Positions 5,272-10,387 of a stretch of DNA of 10,387 nt are shown here, in pieces. The translations under genes and the position numbers were made by a program. The stretch covers positions 1-10,387 of the forward strand of contig JAKOSS010000181.1 in assembly GCA_029777145.1 (NCBI GenBank), in the 5' to 3' direction. The notes under the pieces are model-generated. The model was not told the DNA's origin and searched no databases. It worked only from the letters and a program-made list of their open reading frames with translations. Positions within the stretch are counted from its first letter, which is position 1; each line of letters opens with the position of its first letter. The DNA is from Acidobacteriota bacterium. GTDB taxonomy: Bacteria > Acidobacteriota > Blastocatellia > Pyrinomonadales > Pyrinomonadaceae.

Positions 5272-5868
5272 CCGTCGCTTCCCGATGAACTGCACGACCG
5301 ACGCCAGTCCCGTGTGGCCTTTGCCTTCGGACACTTCCCTTTCGATCTCTTGCAGGAGAATCGGTTCAAGGTTCGGGAATTCACGTCGGATCTTTTCGAT
5401 CGACATCAGCATGTCCGGGTCTTTTGGTCCGCCCGTGTTCTTCGACAATTGATCCGGCGAGTAAGCTTCGAGAAGCAGGATGCCGCCGGGTCTGAGCGCC
5501 CGCTCCAACCTCGGATAAAGCGTTGCGCGGACCGAACTCGGAAGATGTGCCGAGATCGAGATCACCGCACCGTATGCGTTCTCATCAGGTTCGAACGTCT
5601 CGAGATCCGCGACGATCGTCTTGATCCCGACGCCCTTCGATTCCGCCAATCTTTGCGCTTTTTCGAGCGCGACCGACGAAAGATCGACGCCCGTCACTCC
5701 CAATCCGCGCGTCGCCAGAAAAACGCCGTTCCGGCCTTCTCCTTCTGAAATGGACAGCACCGGCCCCGTCAGGATCCCGCACTGTTCCTCGAGAAACCCG
5801 TTAGGTTCCGTTCCGTAAAAATAATCGCTATCGGCATAGCGTTCGTTCCAAAATAGTTCGTCTGACAT
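5269..5868 (-). CDS. Class I SAM-dependent methyltransferase (TehB-like fold)
   Basis: A 199-residue soluble methyltransferase with a Rossmann fold. The N-terminal FWNERYADSDYFYGTEPNGFL is typical of the small TehB/thiopurine-like group. Motif I is VLSISEGEGRNGVFLA (37-52) where the usual DxGxG reads SEGEG, as in related proteins; the ribose-binding acid is Asp62 in VTGVDLS; motif II is IVADLETF (85-92); motif IV region VISISAHLP (102-110); LRPGG (125-129) is the standard turn; GHTG at 184-187 is conserved in the C-terminal strand. Substrate is not determinable; relatives act on tellurite, thiols or small metabolites. The start is ATG 5868 with only a weak upstream ribosome-binding site. The stop codon is the first TGA of a GTGAGCA array. 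About 200 bp separate it from the upstream gene, so it probably has its own promoter. Confidence 0.9.
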   Translation of the reverse strand: MSDELFWNERYADSDYFYGTEPNGFLEEQCGILTGPVLSISEGEGRNGVFLATRGLGVTGVDLSSVALEKAQRLAESKGVGIKTIVADLETFEPDENAYGAVISISAHLPSSVRATLYPRLERALRPGGILLLEAYSPDQLSKNTGGPKDPDMLMSIEKIRREFPNLEPILLQEIEREVSEGKGHTGLASVVQFIGKRR

Positions 5869-5980
5869 AAGTTCAAAAATAACTCAAAATAGCGGGCGTC
5901 CAGACAAGCGAGAGATAGCTCATCGCTCACCGCTAACCCAGGCGCGACTGCTTCCGGTCGTGATTTCGTTACACAGTCTG

Positions 5981-6008
5981 CACCACATAGGCACCGAGAT
6001 CACATAGA
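5981..6008. repeat. Nonamer-type intergenic repeat
   Basis: ACCACATAG, GCACCGAGA, TCACATAGA are three 9-bp units (minus-strand reading TCTATGTGATCTCGGTGC...). It resembles a 'CTCTGTG...' low-complexity repeat that I have seen between genes of many soil bacteria; the resemblance is recalled, not searched. Confidence 0.5.
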
Positions 6009-6030
6009 CGGCTCACAGCTTAGTTCTTAC

Positions 6031-6055
6031 TCGCGGCGCAGTAGCGCCACGCTGA
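6031..6055. repeat. GGCGC-NGTA-GCGCC hairpin element, copy A
   Basis: GGCGC (6035-6039) AGTA GCGCC (6044-6048) followed by ACGCTGA. Copy B with the same stem, loop GTA and CGCTGA tail lies at 6778-6800. Copy A sits 20 bp downstream of the 6075 stop codon on the minus strand, next to a GTGAGCA heptamer pair, so it may cap that transcript, although no T-tract follows. Confidence 0.6.
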
Positions 6056-6074
6056 ACAACTCACTGCTCACGCT

Positions 6075-6482
6075 TCAATCGTGCGGCCCGATCGAGATCC
6101 CGGTACTCCAGAACGATCTCGGCTCTCCGTCACGCGGAAAGTCGTGACACAAGCTACGGCGATTCTGCGGCACACTGCCGATCGCCATTTCGATCTCATC
6201 TGGCGCACCCGACAGCATCCCCGCCTGCTCCGCCGTCACCGGAATAACGGTCCAAAATTGCGGATCCTCTCCTCCGCTCCAGTCGATCGTCTCCGTGAAC
6301 ACCGTAAGAAATCCCTGCCCGCAGCTCGCGCAGATGCGCAGACGAACCGAGAAGTGCGACTCGGAAATGATCTCCGACGCGGTCGGCATTGATCGGCACG
6401 CGGCCCACGCCGCGTTCGCATCCAACGGCCAGCACTTGTCGCAGCCGAAATCCCCGGGGCCGTTTCTTATTGACTCTTTCAT
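6075..6482 (-). CDS. Small zinc-ribbon-like hypothetical protein
   Basis: A 135-residue soluble protein of unknown function. Two CxxC pairs, CDKC (14-17) and CASC (51-54), are spaced like a zinc ribbon. Between them lies a helix with ASEIISESHFSVRLRI; after them come FLTVFTETIDWSGGEDPQFWTVIPVT (a beta-rich block) and the C-terminal RSLCHDFPRDGEPRSFWSTGISIGPHD. I recognise the RRSL...D.P..GEPRSFWSTG..IGPHD ending as a conserved tail of an uncharacterised bacterial family, but have no name for it. ATG 6482 was chosen; the upstream in-frame TTG at 6494 adds only MVRT and has no better ribosome-binding site. The terminator at 6644-6678 separates it from the large secreted-protein gene, so it is its own unit. 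Zinc binding is inferred from the cysteines only. Confidence 0.8.
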   Translation of the reverse strand: MKESIRNGPGDFGCDKCWPLDANAAWAACRSMPTASEIISESHFSVRLRICASCGQGFLTVFTETIDWSGGEDPQFWTVIPVTAEQAGMLSGAPDEIEMAIGSVPQNRRSLCHDFPRDGEPRSFWSTGISIGPHD

Positions 6483-6531
6483 CGTCCGGACCAATCGCTG
6501 TTAACTTTACCATTCCTGCGCGTCTGACGCT

Positions 6532-6558
6532 GACACGGATCGGACGGATATCACGGAT
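6532..6558. repeat. ATCCGTG nonamer repeat
   Basis: Three 9-bp units GACACGGAT, CGGACGGAT, ATCACGGAT (minus strand: repeated ATCCGTG) followed by a looser fourth. It lies 50 bp upstream of the 6482 start codon, so it could fall in that gene's promoter region, but no promoter motif was recognised. Confidence 0.6.
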
Positions 6559-6603
6559 CAACACCGATCTGCGATTGAGTGTTGAATCCCGCGAGCCGAT
6601 CTG

Positions 6604-6634
6604 CCGGTCGCTACCGCTCCCGGTTCTGACATCG
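6604..6634. repeat. CCGGTCGCTACCGCTCCCGG element (second palindrome family)
   Basis: The element starts with the CGGT-CGCT-ACCG stem-loop and ends GGTTCTGACATCG. Related copies start at 5167 (nearly complete) and, as 5' fragments, at 2518, 4925, 5001 and 5084. The tail GGTTCTGACATCG parallels the GGTACTGACATCG tail of the REP-like family at 1164 and 6719, suggesting that the two families share an end sequence. Confidence 0.65.
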
Positions 6635-6643
6635 CCGCTGAAC

Positions 6644-6678
6644 AAAAAAAGGCTTCAGCCAAAAATTTGGCTGAAGCC
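6644..6678 (-). terminator. Intrinsic terminator of the large secreted-protein gene
   Basis: On the minus strand: GGCTTCAGCCA stem, short A/T loop, TGGCTGAAGCC stem, then seven T (6650-6644). An 11-bp perfect stem followed at once by a T-tract is a textbook rho-independent terminator. It lies about 150 bp past the TAG at 6825. On the plus strand no T-tract follows, so it works in one direction. It isolates the large gene from the zinc-ribbon gene. Confidence 0.92.
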
Positions 6679-6718
6679 CTTCGATTGAGATACCGCACGC
6701 GGCATGTCGACGTCTTCG

Positions 6719-6749
6719 CCACCCGCTAACGCAGGCGGTACGGACATCG
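6719..6749. repeat. REP-like palindrome, copy 4
   Basis: CCACCCGC-TAAC-GCAGGCGG followed by TACGGACATCG. Arms are identical to copy 1; only the loop and one tail base differ. It lies in the 3' untranslated region of the large secreted-protein gene, before its terminator. Confidence 0.7.
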
Positions 6750-6777
6750 ACGCCTGCTCACAGCCCGCGGCTTAATC

Positions 6778-6800
6778 GAGGCGCCGTAGCGCCTCGCTGA
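6778..6800. repeat. GGCGC-NGTA-GCGCC hairpin element, copy B
   Basis: GAGGCGC-CGTA-GCGCCTC is a perfect 7-bp stem with a 4-base loop, followed by GCTGA as in copy A at 6031. It lies 25 bp downstream of the stop codon of the large gene. Confidence 0.65.
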
Positions 6801-6824
6801 GCGGCTTACCGTCAACCACCTCAA

Positions 6825-9800
6825 CTAGAGTTGAAGTCGGGTAAGCACAGCCGGAATCGGAGCGTCGGTAGCGACTCCGAAGTTCTGCACCGTGACGCCG
6901 GACGTCGACTGGTTTACCCACCATTCGCCGTTGCGGTAGATCGCCTGGTCGTTCTTTCCGTCGCCGTCGTAGTCGCCCGGTACGGGACGATCGCCGGGCG
7001 CTCCGAACTGGACGATCCTAACCGATCCGACCGAAGACCGGCGAATATACCAGTTCCCGTTCGACGGACGCCAGACCGCGACATCGTCCTTTCCGTCACC
7101 GTCGTAATCGGCCGGGACGAGCACGTCGCCCGCGGTACCGAACGGGATCTGTTCGAAATTCGTTGCCGGAGTTCCGGTCGAACGCGCGATATACCAGTTA
7201 TTCTCCGACAGACGGAACACCGCCAAATTAGTCTTGCCGTCGCCGTCGTTGTCGATCGCCAGCGGAATATCACCGATCATTCCGAACGGCTCGACGGTGT
7301 TGGATCCGTCTCCGCTGTTCAGGATGTACCAAGTTCCGTTCGACGGCCTGAATACCGCGACATCGGTCTTGCCGTCGCCGTCATAGTCGCCCACGACCGG
7401 AATATCGCCGGGGAGCCCCCATGACACTCCGGAGACGGTGCTTCCATTACTGTTCAGAATGTAATAATCAGGCTGGGCGCTATCGCTGTTGGCGCGGAAG
7501 ATCGCAACGTCGGTCTTGCCGTCGCCGTCGTAGTCGCCCGGCACAAGAATGTCGGTCTGCAGTCCCCACTTGAGAACGCTGAATCCGGCGGTCGACTGGT
7601 TCAAATACCAGTTTCCCTCGTTCGGACGATAAACCGAGACATCGGTTTTGCCGTCGCCGTCGAAGTCGATTCGGGACCTGACGCCGGTTGCCGGAGGATC
7701 GTCATCCACAATCGTACCGATTCCTTCTCCGTCGCCGACGATCGCATTGCCGGCATCGGTGATATCAAGCGCCATCGTCTCGTCGGGCTCGTCGCCCGGG
7801 TCGTCGATCAGCGGCACGGTGACCGTTTGCGTCAATGTGTTCGCCGGAAATGTGACCTCGAGATCGTCGACCGACTGAAAATCGCCGCCTTCCGTCGCCG
7901 TGATCCCACTCGTGCTGACGCGGATCGTTACGGGTTCATTGCGCTTATCCGAGAGGGTAATGGTGAATTCGAGCGGATCGCTTTCACCGAGCCCGGCCGG
8001 ACGTTCCTGAGCGTTCGCGTCGCCGACCGAAACCGTCGGACCGGCGTTGGCGGGCGACAACTCATAAACGCCGCGGCCGTAGGTTGCGACCTGAATCCGG
8101 CCCGTCGCTTGGGAAGCGAACCTCGAGACGGGAACCGGCGGCATGCCGTTGTTGAACGCCGTCCACGTGGCGCCGGTGTCGGTCGAACGGAACACGCCGA
8201 TGTCGGTTCCGGCATAGAGCGTCGCGGCGTTCGTCGGATCGATCAGGAATGCACTCGTCGGAATATCCGGCAAGTTGTTGCTGATGTTCGTCCAGGTCGT
8301 CCCGCTATCGGCCGACCGGAAGACGTGTCCCGAACCGTAACCTGAGACCGTAAGATAAACGAGCGTCGGGTCGGTCGCGCTGACCACGATGTCCGTGATC
8401 GATCGATTCGGCAGGCCGTTTTCGATAATGTTCCAGTTGGCGCCGTTGTCGGGAGTAAACATCGCACGCCCGTCGCGCGAACCGGTGTAGATCACGTTGT
8501 TGTTGCTTTTCGACACCGCGATCGAGGTCAGCACGTCATTTCCGCCCTTGGTGAGATCCGTGTCACCCGCGAGCGTCCACGTCCCGAGTCCCGTTGCCGT
8601 TGCGCAGTCCGAGCAGATATAGAGTCGCCACGATCCGCTGTAAAGCCTCGCGTCGACACCGTTGGTGGCGACCGGCGCGAAGAATTCGATGCGGGCAGGG
8701 CTGCCCGTTGCACCGAACGACGCCGCCGAAGCCACGTCCTGTTGGGAGTTGGGTGTCCCCTCCTGCGTGTTGCGGGTGATCGTTCCGTTCGTCGCCCCCG
8801 CGAAGATGATGGTGCGGTCGACCGGATTGATCGCCAGCCTGCCGCCGTCGCCGGTCGCGGTGAACTCGACCCAGTTGCTCGTACCCGGAGTACGGCGCTG
8901 CGTCCCGTTGTCCTGCGCCCCGGCATAGCTTCGGGTTCCATCGGTTGGGTGAATGGCGAATCCGACGAACTGTGACAATGAGAGCGTCGCGTTCAACGAG
9001 GTGAACGTGTTGCCGCCGTCGGTTGTCTTGAAGATCCCACCGTCGTTTCCGACAAAGAATGTCGAGGAATTCCCCGGAAGGAATGCAAAGGACTGCTGAT
9101 CCGTATGGACCTTTTGGGCGCTTTCCGTAAACGGCCCGTTCGGATAAGGCGGATTGAACGAACCGTTGAGATTCGTAAAGGTGACGCCGGCGTCGGTGCT
9201 CTTGAAGAAGTCGCGGCAACCGACCCAAACGACGTCGGCATTTGACGGATCGGCCCTCAAATAGGTGTTGTAGCCGAATTGTCCCTGATCAAGCCCGGCC
9301 GCGGTGTTCGTCACCACGCCGCGGGTTGTCCAAGTCGCGCCAGCATCGTTGCTCATTTCCAGCCGCACTTCGGCCGGCGGTCCTTCTGAACCGAAATATG
9401 CGTAAACGCGATCGGGCGCTGCCGGCGTTACGGCGACGCGAAAGTCTTTGGTCGCGTCTTCCGAAGCCGTGTACGGTGATGCCAACGCGATGTTCCAAGT
9501 CGCGCCGCCGTCGACCGATTTGAAGAGTCCGCGCGGGCCCGCGGCGGCACCGAGACGAAGCGCCGCATAGACGATCTGGGCATTTGTCGGATGGATCGCA
9601 ACATCCGTCGCGATTCCCTCAAGCGACTGCGTCCACGCCGCTCCTCCGTCGTTTGAGATCCAGATTCCGCCGATCACGCCGCAGGAACCGCGGTCCCCGC
9701 AGTTTGCGGGGCTCGCAAGCGAATAAAACTGGGCGAGGTAAACTTTGTTGGGGTTCGCGGGGTCGACCACTAGCCTCGTCGTGGTTCCTTTCTCAGGCAG

Positions 9801-10387
9801 TCCTGAAGTATTTACGCGGTTCCAGGTCGCACCGGCGTCGGTCGATTTCAAAACGCCGCTTCCGAAGTAGTTGTTGTCGCGGTCACCCATTCCGGCATAG
9901 ACCGTGTTTGCGTCGCTCGGGGCGAAAGCAATCGCGCCGACCGAAAGGTCAACCTGATTGTCGGTCACCGGTGTAAAGTTCGCTCCGCCGTCGGTCGAGC
10001 GCCAGATACCTCCGGTCGCTCCGGCAACGAGGATGATCTGCGCGTCGGCGGGCGAGATCGCGATCTCGTTGATGCGGCCCGAAACATTCCCGCCCGGACC
10101 GGCTCCGGCAGTCGGCGTCGGGCCGATCGAATTCCATGTCCCTCCGGAGCCCAGGTTCCCGGCAAACAATCCGCGGGCAATCGCATCGTCCCATGCAGCC
10201 TTGCGAGCGTTATCGGGGACGCGGTCGAACGGATACATGCGTTGGTACATGAACCAGTTTTCGCGGCCCTCGGGATCGTCGGCTTCGCGGCGTTCGCCGA
10301 CGTCGCCAGATCGATCGTCGATGTCAGCGGAGCGTTTGACCGAACTCCAACCGAAATAACCTGCAAGCGCGACGCTCAGGCAAACAC
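6825..10387 (-). CDS. Large secreted BNR/sortilin-type beta-propeller protein with Calx-beta and FG-GAP (VCBS) repeats; N-terminus outside window
   Basis: About 1186 residues are visible; the frame is open to the right edge, so the true start is beyond it (the ATG at 10250 is internal). The first visible residues, VCLSVALAGYFGW, look like the end of a signal peptide or membrane anchor, followed by a charged linker and ENWFMYQRMYPFD. Residues about 60-775 hold around ten BNR/Asp-box repeats (S-x-D-x-G-x-T-W, e.g. WRSTDGGANFT, LKSTDAGATWN, FRSTDTGATWT), the sortilin/Vps10-like propeller fold. A Calx-beta domain follows at about 780-895 (PTVSVGD to GTIVDDD). Six FG-GAP repeats of the DYDGDGKTDVAVFRP type close the protein; their DxDGDGxxD loops are calcium-binding signatures. 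It is probably extracellular or surface-bound, perhaps in adhesion or glycan binding. No catalytic residues recognised. TAG at 6825 is followed by repeats and a strong terminator. Confidence 0.93.
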   Translation of the reverse strand, partial: VCLSVALAGYFGWSSVKRSADIDDRSGDVGERREADDPEGRENWFMYQRMYPFDRVPDNARKAAWDDAIARGLFAGNLGSGGTWNSIGPTPTAGAGPGGNVSGRINEIAISPADAQIILVAGATGGIWRSTDGGANFTPVTDNQVDLSVGAIAFAPSDANTVYAGMGDRDNNYFGSGVLKSTDAGATWNRVNTSGLPEKGTTTRLVVDPANPNKVYLAQFYSLASPANCGDRGSCGVIGGIWISNDGGAAWTQSLEGIATDVAIHPTNAQIVYAALRLGAAAGPRGLFKSVDGGATWNIALASPYTASEDATKDFRVAVTPAAPDRVYAYFGSEGPPAEVRLEMSNDAGATWTTRGVVTNTAAGLDQGQFGYNTYLRADPSNADVVWVGCRDFFKSTDAGVTFTNLNGSFNPPYPNGPFTESAQKVHTDQQSFAFLPGNSSTFFVGNDGGIFKTTDGGNTFTSLNATLSLSQFVGFAIHPTDGTRSYAGAQDNGTQRRTPGTSNWVEFTATGDGGRLAINPVDRTIIFAGATNGTITRNTQEGTPNSQQDVASAASFGATGSPARIEFFAPVATNGVDARLYSGSWRLYICSDCATATGLGTWTLAGDTDLTKGGNDVLTSIAVSKSNNNVIYTGSRDGRAMFTPDNGANWNIIENGLPNRSITDIVVSATDPTLVYLTVSGYGSGHVFRSADSGTTWTNISNNLPDIPTSAFLIDPTNAATLYAGTDIGVFRSTDTGATWTAFNNGMPPVPVSRFASQATGRIQVATYGRGVYELSPANAGPTVSVGDANAQERPAGLGESDPLEFTITLSDKRNEPVTIRVSTSGITATEGGDFQSVDDLEVTFPANTLTQTVTVPLIDDPGDEPDETMALDITDAGNAIVGDGEGIGTIVDDDPPATGVRSRIDFDGDGKTDVSVYRPNEGNWYLNQSTAGFSVLKWGLQTDILVPGDYDGDGKTDVAIFRANSDSAQPDYYILNSNGSTVSGVSWGLPGDIPVVGDYDGDGKTDVAVFRPSNGTWYILNSGDGSNTVEPFGMIGDIPLAIDNDGDGKTNLAVFRLSENNWYIARSTGTPATNFEQIPFGTAGDVLVPADYDGDGKDDVAVWRPSNGNWYIRRSSVGSVRIVQFGAPGDRPVPGDYDGDGKNDQAIYRNGEWWVNQSTSGVTVQNFGVATDAPIPAVLTRLQL

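Noticed and set aside
5869..5915. Promoter of the methyltransferase gene (TTGTCT ... TATTTT)
   Set aside because: The spacing between the two hexamers is about 10 bases, far from 17, and no alternative -10 fits.
10250..10250. ATG at 10250 as the start of the large secreted protein
   Set aside because: The frame stays open upstream to the window edge and encodes a hydrophobic segment resembling a signal peptide end, so the true start lies outside.

Overview
The window looks like a chromosomal segment of a high-GC, mevalonate-using bacterium, most plausibly an acidobacterium of the Blastocatellia/Pyrinomonadaceae type. That assignment is inference from style: a secreted BNR/Calx-beta/FG-GAP protein of the kind common in that group, intergenic DNA full of short palindromes and short tandem repeats, and a class I-like HMG-CoA reductase. 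No rRNA or universal marker gene is present to confirm it.

Layout. At 2-1096 (+) is the 3' part of an HMG-CoA reductase gene. Every other gene is on the minus strand: an ATP-grasp ligase-like protein (1216-2019); a repeat-filled gap (2020-2619); a compact three-gene operon of small soluble uncharacterised proteins (2620-3628), whose first gene is split by a -1 frame change; a four-helix membrane protein of DUF1772/anthrone-oxygenase type (3719-4228); a small cupin (4480-4830); a tandem-repeat block (4853-5271); a class I SAM methyltransferase (5269-5868); a four-cysteine zinc-ribbon-like hypothetical protein (6075-6482); a regulatory/repeat gap with a clear intrinsic terminator (6644-6678); and a very large secreted beta-propeller protein (6825 to beyond the right edge).

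How the genes relate. The three-gene cassette is the only obvious operon, with overlapping or near-touching genes. The rest are separated by 90-450 bp of repeats and look like independent units. The mevalonate enzyme is convergent with the ATP-grasp gene and not metabolically linked to it.

The most unusual aspect is the intergenic DNA. Most of the short tandem repeats, although of different sequence, have a period of 7 bp (GATTTGC, GTGAGCA, CATCCTT, GGAGTTT, GTAAAAG and others). They tend to begin at or just after stop codons, sometimes supplying the stop codon itself, and at 4924-5165 they are assembled into an 83-bp higher-order repeat. Several families of small palindromic REP-like elements are interspersed.
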